From NCBI GenBank assembly GCA_002335605.1, contig BEDY01000003.1, forward strand, positions 248,001 to 312,000: a DNA stretch of 64,000 nt, read 5' to 3'. The notes beneath the pieces are model-generated. The model was not told where the DNA came from, made no database searches, and saw only the letters and a program-made list of their open reading frames with translations. The stretch's first letter is position 1. Each line of letters begins with the position of its first letter. A program made the position numbers and the translations under genes. This document shows positions 40,791 through 51,412 of this stretch, in pieces. Source of the DNA: Prillingera fragicola (taxonomy: Eukaryota; Basidiomycota; Tremellomycetes; Trichosporonales; Trichosporonaceae).

Positions 40791-43044
40791 TGAGTTCTGG
40801 TGGAGAAGTGGAGGACACTCAGTCGTGTTGACTACCTCTCAGTTGCAGTGGCCCGATTGCGGTTGACGCCACTATGGAGCAACTCGTGACTACTGTGCAG
40901 CTGGATAGCCTGCGCAATGTCAATGGAGCGAGTCTCTCGGAGGGACTGGTCAATCAATAGGACATCTTCACAGACACATGTGGTCCAGGCTAGCCGGTAT
41001 ATCCGAGAAGCTTGCAATGATGTTATGCATGTTTGCATGAGCTGCATTGGATGCTCCAGGATAGGGCGTGCCCGATTTCGCCGCTGGGGTCATCCGAGAT
41101 GGTTTCGACGAAGCGTGCGGCTGAGGAGCAGTGAATGAAGAAGGCTATGTTTGACCATCTTGTTGATGTTTGCAAAGTGTCAATCTTACCCTGTGCCTAC
41201 TAAGGTCTACGCATCTTGTGGGCAGGAAGGTGGGAGCATGCTTGAGCTCCTTGGAGCTAGGTGTCAAGTGAGGAAATGACAAGAAGGTGGCAGGAGAATT
41301 AATTAATTCATAATGTTGGTTCATGTTACCATAACAGGCTTCACAACGGCTCACCTCATGTATTTCCGTATCAGCCCTATCGCCTGGATCCCCAATGCAT
41401 CGACGTATCCTCCAGGAGACAAGCTTGCACGAGACCAAAGCCACAACTCATGAAGACAATAGCACTCGCGCCTACACCCAAGCGTCGTCGCCAGAGCCCA
41501 GGAACCCCTATCAAGACGGGAGACGCCACTCGTGCACGACGACTATGATGCATCCTGTACATGACCGCGTCCATAATAGGCAACTCTTGGCGAGGTTCCA
41601 ACAAAAGTCATTCGCCAGTTCCGATATCGATGAACACTCGCCATTGTACACGTCGAGACCCTGCGGATTGCGTCGCGGCCTCACCGCTTCCCCCTGGCGC
41701 TTTACTCCCAACTCGCAGCACAATGTTCGACCCCCGACGGGGTCTGCAGCAGCACAGCAAAGGGTCAGGAGGGTGACAAACGTACTATCGGCCCCGGGCT
41801 TGCATGACCGCGACCGCAAAGGTTGCGAACCCAGGCTGTCCTGCCCGCCCGTCCCAAGAGAGTTCGTGCCAGCCGGTAGACCTTGCACAGCAGAGTACAC
41901 CCAGAATGCAGGATACAAGGTAACACCAATGAACGATCACGTCCGATTGCCCTTTGAGAGCCGGAAACATGCATCTCGCGCCCTGAAGGCCTAGAGGAGG
42001 TGGTGCTCGAGGAGCAGGGGATGGCGCTCCCGACGGACCTGTCGCCGAGCTTGTCCACCCGTTCAATTGCTCACCCCTCACTCTCCTGCGTGCTCGCAAC
42101 CAACTGCAGTACGCTGCCCGTGCCCCGCTGTTCAAGGACCGTATTGCTGGTAAGGTTCCAGTGGTGTTCCTTGTGCCTCCCGGTGGCTTTGGCGTTCCGT
42201 TCCTAAACGCCTCCCGGGCCATCACATCAGCCAACTCTGCGCGTCCATTGACGAGCAGCGACAGTACGACAGCGACGCGACAAGCACAGATCTCGCTTGC
42301 CGGGGCTGCGTACATCAGCTCTTCCATTTCTGTCGTGCACAGCAGCAGGGCACGACCAGGGTGTGCGATTGCAACATACCACGGTGTATGGATGTTGTTA
42401 ATGCTGCTGCCTTCCTTTCTCGTTCCTCTATGCATACGCATGTGACGGCGCAAACTGTAAGACGCAGGACCGGCACGGGTGACGCTCGGCGTGAGGCGTG
42501 ACGGGAGCGGGAGGCGTCAGCAGCAGAGTTGCTGGCGTCGTGGCCGGCGACCGTGTGCACATGCACATTTGTACAGGAACTGCGATCTTGCGGCTGCTCC
42601 ACTTGGTGCTCCCCGCTTGCCCAGGCGAGTCCGAAGAGGGAGTCGTATAAACATGGTCTCGTGCCCGCTGCTGCTGCTGCTGCTCCTGCTGTTGTTCGGA
42701 ATGGATGCCAGCCCCCGTATATGAGCTCTTACGGCAGCACACGGCCAAGATGTGATTCTTGCTCCCCTCTTTCCTATCGCATCTCTACACCATCTATAAT
42801 AACCTAGTCACCATCGCTGCGCACACCCACGACTCACTCCTGCATCAACTACATTTCTGCATTCTCTTCTCTCCCTACTACCCAAGTACTCCGCCAGTAC
42901 GCACGACCTTGACGACCTTTCCGCCTCGTAATACTCAAACACCGACGACATCCCAGTGAAAGCACATCACCACCTCCTGGGCCGCATTCTACACCTATAC
43001 ATTAAACCAACCACCGGACGCGACCCACCTTCCCCCCACACACC
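40791..43044. other. Gene-poor region, one suggestive frame
   Basis: 2.25 kb without a gene I can define. Plus-strand frames near 42030-42230 give a protein-like stretch (PVAELVHPFNCSPLTLL, KVPVVFLVPPGGFGVPF), but upstream and downstream exons could not be joined. Overlapping frames at 41395-41994 (plus) and 41785-42453 (minus) conflict with each other. A CTG run is at 42668-42694. The last 300 nt probably hold the promoter of the gene at 43045. Confidence 0.4.
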
Positions 43045-43614
43045 ATGCCGGTCCTCCCACGGCAGTCGCCCACAGCAGACCTCACCCAGTCATTCGCAAT
43101 GGCGCAAGAGGACATCACCCTGCTAAAGACCTACGTCTACACGCTCTTCGGCCTGTGCTCCCTCCTCATCGTCGGCCTCTTCCTCACGTGGTACGGCATC
43201 GCACACCTCGCGACCCGCGCGCGCACAGACCGGCGGCGCCTCGACGAGGCCCTGGCCACGTTCAGCTGGAGCAGCGGCGCGCCGGCCATCGAGCACCGCG
43301 GCTGGCTCGGCGACGCCCACACCCTGTACGCGGCCAGCAGCTACGTGCCCTCGCCGCGGCTCGCGCAGTGCGGGCCCGAGAAGACGGCCTACCTCGAGCG
43401 CACGGTTACGAGCACGTCGCGGGATACCGCCGATGTGGAGATTTGGCGTTCGCAGGAGGGGCAGAGTGATGAGACTGTCGTCGCGCACGGGGCAAAGTGG
43501 GGCAAGCTCGAGGAGGTCGAGGACGTCGAGGATATCGAGGAGACGATCGAGATTGCCAGGAGAGAGAGGGAGGGGAGGTGTGCGGATGCCCCAGAGTCTG
43601 TGATTCAGGAGTGA
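43045..43614 (+). CDS. Small single-pass membrane protein of unknown function
   Basis: A single exon, 189 residues. A short hydrophilic N terminus is followed by one membrane span at about 34-55 (YTLFGLCSLLIVGLFLTWYG). An Arg-rich stop-transfer end (RARTDRRRLDEAL) indicates a cytosolic C terminus. The tail includes an aromatic segment (TFSWSSGAPAIEHRGWLGD), then a strongly acidic part (LEEVEDVEDIEETIEIARRE). No signal peptide or catalytic motif is seen. The gene at 44512 on the same strand encodes a protein of equal plan (short N terminus, one span, disordered acidic tail). Their sequences share little, so relationship is uncertain. The start has a good context (CACCATGCC). Confidence 0.7.
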   Translation: MPVLPRQSPTADLTQSFAMAQEDITLLKTYVYTLFGLCSLLIVGLFLTWYGIAHLATRARTDRRRLDEALATFSWSSGAPAIEHRGWLGDAHTLYAASSYVPSPRLAQCGPEKTAYLERTVTSTSRDTADVEIWRSQEGQSDETVVAHGAKWGKLEEVEDVEDIEETIEIARREREGRCADAPESVIQE

Positions 43615-44511
43615 ACCAGAGAGCGACTGTAACGACACCCAGCTACGACCCGGCGCCGGCGAGCGAACCCACGACCCACCCATTGCCGCAGTGCGGCGGA
43701 TACCACCTTCATAGGCGCCAGACGCCGACTAGAGTCTTCATAATCAGACGTATACCCTTCATGCATGCTGTTAGCAATACTCGGGCCTATGCCGTTATTG
43801 CGCGTTCCGAGTGTTCCATGGGAGGCACAGTGGTTCCTTGGCCGCGGGTGAAGGACGGCATGCCGTTGAGCACGGCTGGTCGTCGGGTGACGGCGGGGCC
43901 GCAACACGAGCTGCACATTGCGAGTGGCTTGATCGCGGCCTCGTGTGACTGACGCGCTCGCAATGCGGCAGACCGTCAGCCACCAAGCAGCCCTCACCCT
44001 CCTGCTCCGTGCTTGGCGGAGCTCGAGTGAGAGGAGCGTGCGCATGTACGTGGAGTGCAATACGCAGAACACCATGCATTGTCAGAAGACAGTCGCGTCC
44101 AGCGCTGTGGGGCGTACTTGCACTCGTTCGCTGCCTATGACGGAGGCGAAGAGCGGTTCCATCGTGGTGGTGGTGGCGCCGACCTGGACGTTTGATAGCG
44201 TCGACGCTGATGGCCGGCACAGCGATGGGGTACCCTGCCAGCATGCAAGGTCTTGATGGGATCTGGGTTGTTGAGCGCGCAACGAGCGTGGCAGATGGCT
44301 GACGTCTGGCAGGGGACATGCAAACCTCGTCAGTACAAGATGACACGCTCTTGGCATGGGCGACACCCTCTTCCCCCGTGAGACATTACCCTCGACGAGG
44401 AGGTAAACAGCATCCGAAAACGTGCATGTTTGTAATGAATCCCTGCCTGAGGAGACAGTTAAAAGACACCCAAAGTATCCATGCTTCCCCAGCCATGCAC
44501 AAGAACCGACA
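43615..44511. other. Intergenic region
   Basis: 897 nt between two single-span membrane-protein genes, both plus-strand. Frames on both strands lack domains. A short GGT repeat lies at about 44165. Nothing else was recognised. Confidence 0.4.
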
Positions 44512-45105
44512 ATGGCTCCCCTTCCACAAACCGACGCGCCGAGGGTACCCCTCCCAACCTCGCCCGAGCCATACGACTCTGCCCTCGCGCAGCTCCAGGC
44601 TGCCGTCGCCGACCTCAACGCCAGTGCGGACACGGCGCGGATCTACAACAATGTCCTCGTCGGTATCGTCGCTGCGCTTGTTCTTGCTATGCTTCTCCTT
44701 GCCGTTGCCGTGTTGAGGTGCCAGCATCAGGAGCGCAAGGAGCGCCCCTGGCAAGGTTTCTTTCCCTGGGGCAAGGACGAGCACGTCAACGTCGAGCCTG
44801 CCGCGGCCTGCGACTTGCCTGATGGGAACGCCTCCGACCCTTTCGAGGTTATCACGAGGACTCGGACTATTTGCAAGGCCGATACTGTTCTCGACGTGCA
44901 CGAACCCTCCGAGCCCAGCGCCGGCGCTCCTGCGGTTGATGCTGCGCCCGCGCCATCCCTCGGCAAGGGTGACACGTCCGAGAAGGCTGCCGCCGATGAC
45001 TCTGCGAACTCCATTGCAGGTGACGGTTCCACGGCTGCCGACAAGGACTCTGCTATAGTCGAGGAGCCTGTGATTGCCAAGACTACGGAGTCGACGCCGG
45101 CTTAA
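44512..45105 (+). CDS. Small single-pass membrane protein of unknown function
   Basis: A single exon, 197 residues. After a Pro-rich start and a short helix (DSALAQLQAAVADLNASADT) comes one membrane span at about 46-68 (NVLVGIVAALVLAMLLLAVA). A basic stop (QHQERKERPWQ) and a long Ala/Asp/Ser-rich tail follow. The plan resembles the protein at 43045. The upstream in-frame Met at 44422 was not chosen because the extra 30 residues are unlike a leader, and 44512 has a good context (ACAATGG). Function unknown; the tail could be a phosphorylated or binding segment. Confidence 0.68.
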   Translation: MAPLPQTDAPRVPLPTSPEPYDSALAQLQAAVADLNASADTARIYNNVLVGIVAALVLAMLLLAVAVLRCQHQERKERPWQGFFPWGKDEHVNVEPAAACDLPDGNASDPFEVITRTRTICKADTVLDVHEPSEPSAGAPAVDAAPAPSLGKGDTSEKAAADDSANSIAGDGSTAADKDSAIVEEPVIAKTTESTPA

Positions 45106-45687
45106 GGCATCGATCGGTGCCGAGATGTCAGTGTGATTGCGTGAGTAGAAGGCTGTAAACTGTGAAGCCATTGGAAATATCAGTAATGGGAGTTAATGCA
45201 TGTCTTGAGATGGTATTGTTCAGACACCAGATGAGTACAAACGACATACATGTCTTGACTGTTGCTGCTCACGAGAGCTTGGTCTCGGTGACAGTGGTGC
45301 CTGACGTTTTGCCAGGTGTTGGAACCAAACAAGACAGCTACCTTGGTTGTTAGAACGTCGCCTAGACGGCCGTTACCTCGCAGAGAGCTACACTCTCGAT
45401 CCCGGAAAGGACAAGATGCTGTGCATTGAATGTCAAGACTTGGAGCCTAACGACCTGATCCAGGCTCGCGAGGGAGCGATCATCAGAAGTCAGAAGGTTG
45501 TTCATCCCTCTTACTACACGAAGCGAGGCAAGCACACCCACACAGCGTGCAACAGACATGTCACTGTTGCTAGACGTCGAGCACCTTCTTTTTAGCACAC
45601 AGAGCAGCAATCTCGCCTCCTTTCCCACGAACATTTATACCCGTCCCTTGCTCGTCGACACTTGTCCGCCCCCCAACATTCACAGCA
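45106..45687. other. Intergenic region
   Basis: 582 nt between two plus-strand genes, holding a terminator and a promoter. No feature could be supported. Confidence 0.4.
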
Positions 45688-46515
45688 ATGCCACCGCACG
45701 CCATGAGCACTGGCGTGCCCCGTAAACGTCAGTCGGGACCCCTCAGAGACTCGTAAGTGCCCCTTGGGGAAGTTTCTGATCTCAGGCCAATGGCAACGTC
45801 AAAACGGCTCAAAGCACTCGCTGCCGACCCATCGCAGGGCAACACAATGAACAGAACCCCAGCGAGCAAGCTCCCACCCATCCCAAAAGTCAGCGCCTCC
45901 CAGCCCCAGTCAATCCCACACCGCGCACCCCAAACCCCTCCCACTCTCGCAGCCCCACTAGGCCGCTGGACGCGCCCCGCCCACCCAGCTTCACCCCGCA
46001 CCCTCCCCCCACCGCCGGTGTGGCCCCGCGGGCGCGTCCGGACCCCACCCCTCCAAGACCCGGTATCACCAGTGACCACCGCGCCGTCGGCATGCTACGT
46101 CCCGCGCCGCTCTATCCCAGACCCCCCTCCAACGACCCGCTTCACCGGCCGCGTACCCACCCCACCCTCGCCGGGAACGGCCGCTTCCCCGCCAAAGTTC
46201 AGCGAACCTGCGCAGCACGGTCCCCCGTCACCTACCTTCCCGACTCGCATCGTCCACCCTTCCGTCCCCCCGACGCCGACCAGGGGGCACGACGCGGTGG
46301 CGTCCGCAGCGTACGAGCGGATCGACTCGCGGATCGCCGTGGAGGAGGAACGCTGTGAGAGGTTGGAGAAGGAGTTGATGGAGAGTGTCGTGCGGTTGAG
46401 TGAGGCCAAGGCTGCGCGTGGCGACGTGGAGGAGTTGATCAGAGAGAGGGAGCGGGCTATGGAGGCGATTGAGCGGGTGGAGGGGCGGTTGAGGATGATA
46501 AGCGAGAAGCTGTGA
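45688..46515 (+). CDS. Pro-rich protein with C-terminal coiled coil
   Basis: Exons 45688-45752 and 45786-46515, with a 33-nt intron (GTAAGT...CTGATCTCAG), 264 residues. The N terminus is basic (MSTGVPRKRQSG). Roughly residues 40-180 are Pro/Ser/Thr-rich with many PxxP motifs that could bind SH3 domains (LGRWTRPAHPASPRTLPPPP). The last 75 residues are a charged coiled coil (RIAVEEERCERLEKELMESV, then EELIRERERAMEAIERVEGR). A cytoskeletal or scaffold role would fit but is only an inference. No named family was recognised. Confidence 0.7.
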
Positions 46516-47221
46516 GACGAGGGGATGGAAGTGTGGGAATAGGTTGGTTGGCATAACGTCGCGCAAACGATCGGTCTGGGCGTCTGACGTGAGCATCAGT
46601 GACAATCAATGTGAATGTGAATGCGCAAAGTGGTAGCCGTGTGCGGTACCGCAAGAGGCGGAACCGTCATGGCTCAACAGCCCACAAAGTGCCACAACGT
46701 TGCAACTACCCCAGTCGTCCTTCCACAGGGAGCCTCCCTCCCATCTCTCTCAAGTCAGCCTCGACACGAGCCTGCCCTGGCTAGGCTTCCAAACCCGCGG
46801 GAAGGTAACGGCCACACCCAACTTACGAGATTAACAGCTTACCAAGACTCCGGCAATAGCAGGCTACCTCCCAATGTCTCGGTCTTGACTAGCGCAGCTC
46901 AGCTGATCACTACACTGTGTGCACGTCTCCGCAGTCAAGGACACCATTCCTGCCCGTCTTTGTCTGCTGGGGTGCAAGGGGAATGCGGGCAACGCTCCAT
47001 AGACGAGATCAGGTGATGAGGCAATGTGGAGATTGTGGAGGCGGGTGTAGGACTGTGTTAGAGATCCGTGTTTGTGGGTGGAGCTGCTCCGAAACAATGC
47101 TTCTTTGCGTGGATTGTTCGTCAGGCAGCGACGGCCTAATGAGTTGCAGCAGGCATCTAGTCATCCACTATTACATGTCCTGATAAAATGCTACTACGAC
47201 TGATACTGCTGATCGCACCTC
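46516..47221. other. Intergenic region
   Basis: 706 nt between two convergent genes (45688 plus, 47222 minus), so it should contain two 3' ends. I see no other feature. Confidence 0.45.
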
Positions 47222-49210
47222 TCAGTAGGTGTACACAAACTCATCGTTCTGGCGGTCCGTAAGATCGTCAAACGCCTGCTGACCGAGCAAGTTTCCGTTC
47301 GAGTCGACCTGGGTCTGGTCGCGGGCCGAGTATTCCTTGTTCATCGAGTTGTCAATGAGCTTGGCGGGCTTTCCGTTGGCGACACGCTCCTTTTCTTTAC
47401 GCTTGTTCATGATGAGCAGCATGAACATGAGTCCACCGCAGAGGCCCATGCAGGCGACGAAGATGCCGAGCACACCGCCGAGACCGGGGCGGTACATGGG
47501 CTCGTCCTTCTTCTGGAAGAGGAAGGGGCCGACAATGTTGCCGACGGCCGAGCCGGCGTTGCACATGGAAATGGCCAGCGACTTCTTGGTGTGTCCGGCA
47601 GTGTTGGCCGCGAGCCACGAGAAGAGGAGCGGGTTGCCGCCAAACAGGAAACCAATCATGTAGTAGCCAAAGAGCAAGGGCCCGCCGTGCACGAGCCTGC
47701 CGCTGGGGAGCTTGTCGCGGTTGAGTCCGAACAGGAGACCCGAGCCGAGCACACAGGGGATCATGAAGGCGATAAGCACCAGGCCCTTGTAGCCAAAGCG
47801 AGCGGCCAGGACGCAGCCGCCCACGCAGACGGCGGTCTGGACGAATCCGAAAGGAATGTTGAGCAGGATGGTCTCGCGAGCGTTGAAGCCAAACGACTTG
47901 ATGATGAGGGGGCCGAAAGTGCTGGTGACGGCGGCGCCGGTGTTGATGCAAAAAGTGAGGCAAAAGTAGAAGATGACCGCGGGCGAAGTAAATGTCTCGA
48001 GGACCTGGTTCCACTTGACTTCCTTTGTCTCGACACCGGTGTTGTTGTCGCGAAGACGCTCAATGGCCCACTTTTTCTCCTCGGGCGTCAAGAAACGTGC
48101 CTCAGCAGGGTTGTTGTCGAGCCTCCAGTAGAGGATGGGCGCGGTGATGACGGTAACGATACCGACGGTGAGGAAGAGGATCTGGTAGACGTAGAGGTGG
48201 GGCGACTTGATAAACGACAATGCCCAGGTGAGGAGCGAGCCGAGCATGGACGCAACACCGTTGGTGCCGTACCAGATGGCGATGCGGAGGGGCTGCTCGC
48301 GGCGGCGGTACCAGGTGGTGGTGATGACGGTGAACAGGGGAATGTTGACTGCCTCAAAGAGACCGAGGAGGAAACGGTTGCACAGGAGTGGGCCAAACGA
48401 CTTTGAGAACGCAAGACCCAGCATCGAGGTTCCCCAGCAGAAAATGCACACCGACATGAGGATGCGGGTCGGGACGCGCACAATCATGATCATGGTAGGA
48501 CCGCAGCAGAGCGCGAGCTGCGCCCAGTATCCCGACGACGAGATGAGCGAGTACTGGTCATTCACCAGGTTGGCCTGCTCACGCATGCCAAAGGCTGCTC
48601 CCCATCCGACGGCCGACTTGTCGAGAATCTGCAGGAAATAGACCCAGGCGAGAATGGGCATAATGTTCCTGTCAATCTTCTTGCAAATGTACGCCGACTG
48701 CAGTGTTAGCTCGCCGCTTGCATGGTTTTGGTGAGGATGAGGTGATGAGGTGAGCAGCAGATCCAGCTGCGAGGTACGGCTGCATTGCCCGCTTCTGCTC
48801 CGATGCTGTTGCCCTCGTGCTTGGAAGAAGAAGAACAGGCAAGAAGGCAGCAGCATGTCATGTGCAACACCTCGTCCACCTCGGGTAGTGCCCAGTGGAG
48901 TAGATCCGGCTCGGAGTTTATGCCCCGAGTGGTTCGGCGGCGGCGACAGTGCCGCCAGCGACAACGCGCGACTGGGTAATAACTCACCTGCTCGGCAGTA
49001 ATGGTGACACGCTCGTCACCGAGGGTGTCGAGCGCCTTGTCGTGCTTCTTGCTCAGGTCATGGTGGTGGGTGTTGAGCTTCTCGTCATGGGAGTGGTGTG
49101 AGTCAATGTGCTCAACCTGGTTCTTGTCGAGCCCAGCGGCGGCCTACTCGTCAGCAGTGTCCTAGTGCAAGACAAGAAACGGTACTCACCAGCTCGGGGT
49201 TGTGGCTCAT
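47222..49210 (-). CDS. MFS transporter, allantoate-permease (anion:cation symporter) type
   Basis: Exons 49210-49190, 49143-48988 and 48697-47222, 550 residues. A His/Asp-rich cytosolic N terminus (HIDSHHSHDEKLNTHHHDL) precedes 12 predicted spans. Family marks are KIDRNIMPILAWVYFLQILD at span 1, GMREQANLVNDQYS, the LCNRFLLGLFEAVNIP region, and TWYRRREQPLRIAIWYGTNG before spans 5-6. These fit the Dal5/Tna1-like group, which imports carboxylates such as allantoate, nicotinate, pantothenate or other organic anions with protons. The second intron (48698-48987) is 290 nt, far longer than others here. The first exon has only seven codons. Specificity cannot be assigned. Confidence 0.9.
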
Positions 49211-51412
49211 GGTTGATTGATGGTGGAGGAGGTTTGTGTAACCGACAGAGGGCAAGACACCAAAAACATTAGTGTCTCTTTATGGTGTTGTCGACCCGCT
49301 TCTCATCGGCAACTGACGGATCCACCGACAGGCATAGCGACGGCACCGACAGGCTCCGGCGGGTGTGTCTGACGAGCAGCTGGTGTTGACCGTGAATAGA
49401 CGACAATGGAGGCGTCGTGCTCCTTCTGGCCCCGTACCTCTCCACCCCTCAACCCCGTGGTGGCCACCTGGGGCAGCTGACAGAGATCCACAGATCTAGC
49501 GACGCATCCTGCAGGAGCTGGTAAGGCCGCTGCGGGCCGCTCTCTGTGTTCTTGGGATGTCCTCAGGGGTGGCACAGGCTATGAATGAACAATCAGGATG
49601 TCGTAAGCCACCGGTTGGTCTTGGCACCCTGCTCCCTTTGCACCCCCGTGGTGTTCCCGTCGTTTCTGCAACCAGCTGACCAAGCCTTGCCGGTGCGTGT
49701 CGGGCAATCAGCAGCAAGCAAGTATGGCTCTTTCCGGCCTCAGTTCCGCGATACAAAGCAGCACAGCGGCTGTAGCCGGCTACTCCCACTACGCAGCGAT
49801 GTGCGACCCAGTCCTCTGCACACCAAGTCCCACTCGCAGAACAGCAACACCATTCGCAAACACCTTGCACAACCCCCCGAACACCCCCCGGTCCGCAACG
49901 GGGTTCTGCACACATCACCCATCGTCCCCGCCGTTTCACGGCCGGCAACTAGCGGCTCCTCACGTCGTCGCGTCCATTCTGAACCGTAAAAGCAAACGCT
50001 CATTGCCAGTGGCCGCGACTCCGGACACGGCCCGGCCGGCCCGGGGCAACACCAACACGGAAACGCGGGGTAACACGGCAGCGCGGCAGGACGCGGATTT
50101 TTGGACGCGATCTCTGCTGCTCGCAATTGACCGCAAGGTTTGTAAGGTTTCAGCGGCGCGGGCGGGCCGTTGACGGTGCCGAGCTTGATGGTGAGGGCGG
50201 GGGTTGGGTCGTTGGTAAGCACAGCTGGTGGGCTGGCGGGCTGGGGCGGTATCTCGCGGTGTGGGTTGGGTGGTGCTTTCTGTCGTTGTGTGGCAGTGTT
50301 GGGGGTGAAGCGGTTCATGCAGTGGACTTTTGTTGGGGGATGTATGCTGCTGTACAGGCTACATTGCGTGGTGGAGTCGGGGCCGCATTTGGACAAGACT
50401 GAAGAAACAAGTGACTCACAAAGCCTACATGATGGTCAAAGGACACGCCAACATGAACCAGCCAACCTGGGTCTCATGTGCTCACCCAAGCCCTGCATGG
50501 TGATCCGCCATAGCCGCCCACGCGCTCTCAACCAGGTCCAAGCAGTACACAACCTCCAGCCAGAGGGAGCGCCCAAGCCCGTGGCCGCAGTACAGCCGCA
50601 GCCGCAGCCACCTCCACCCCCGTTCTGTGTCGAGAGTACTGACACGTGAGGGTCTTGCTACGGTCAACATGCATGGCAGCTAGAGTGCGACGCCAACAAC
50701 ACCTACATAACAAAACATGGGGAGATCGTGAGACTTGTGTGCGGGACAATGACTTGCGGGATGCATGATGCAACTCACGTCCACGTGGTGGACCGAGCGT
50801 GAGCCTGAGAGGACCACTAGCTCAGAACGAGCTGGGTGCGCTATGCCTTGCGTGCTCGTTGCCACACTCTCAGCAGGCAAGCACGACCGAGTCTGCTGCT
50901 GGTCGGTCCACCGGTCCCGCTCATGATCGCCATCGCGGCTGAACTTGACGCTGCCGCACCCTGCCGTGCCGCAATGCCACGTCGAGTCACTACCGGCTTA
51001 GCTAATCCACATCACGCGTCGAGGTTGCGGCTGATCATCCGTGGAGCCGTGGATGCAGTACTTGTGTGCGGTGCTTGGCAGGCCGGTGACTGACCGATGA
51101 TGCATCGTTGATAGCTCGGGGCGAGTCGCGGTGGCTCATCTCGCAATGTCCCTCGCGCTCGATGAGGGTAGTCACCATTCTTGGCGTCAGTTGCTCGTCG
51201 GCTGCTCCCATCGCCGGGTGTGGAGACACGCATACATTGTCCATACAGCCGTCAAGGCTAACCCGGGTGAAATGCCGTTTTGTACAATAACTACAGAAAA
51301 AACCAAACCAGGGGGTCATAAACAAAAACAGACAGAGGACATCTAAAATGGTCGCCATGAAGAGTCGCCAAGATGCTGAATGTCATGAGACTAGTGATAA
51401 CCAAGGTGGAAC
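49211..51412. other. Gene-poor region
   Basis: 2.2 kb upstream of the MFS gene and downstream of the Myb gene. Frames at 49740-50396 (minus), 50170-50649 (plus) and 50836-51093 (plus) are GC-biased, overlap each other and show no domain. It presumably contains the MFS promoter. No repeat or RNA gene was recognised. Confidence 0.4.

Noticed and set aside
41395..42453. Overlapping frames on both strands (plus 41395-41994, minus 41785-42453)
   Set aside because: They contradict each other, show no domain and are rich in rare residues such as Cys, Trp and His.
49740..50396. Minus-strand 218-codon frame
   Set aside because: Pro/Cys-rich with no domain, overlapped by a plus-strand frame of similar quality; no splice support.
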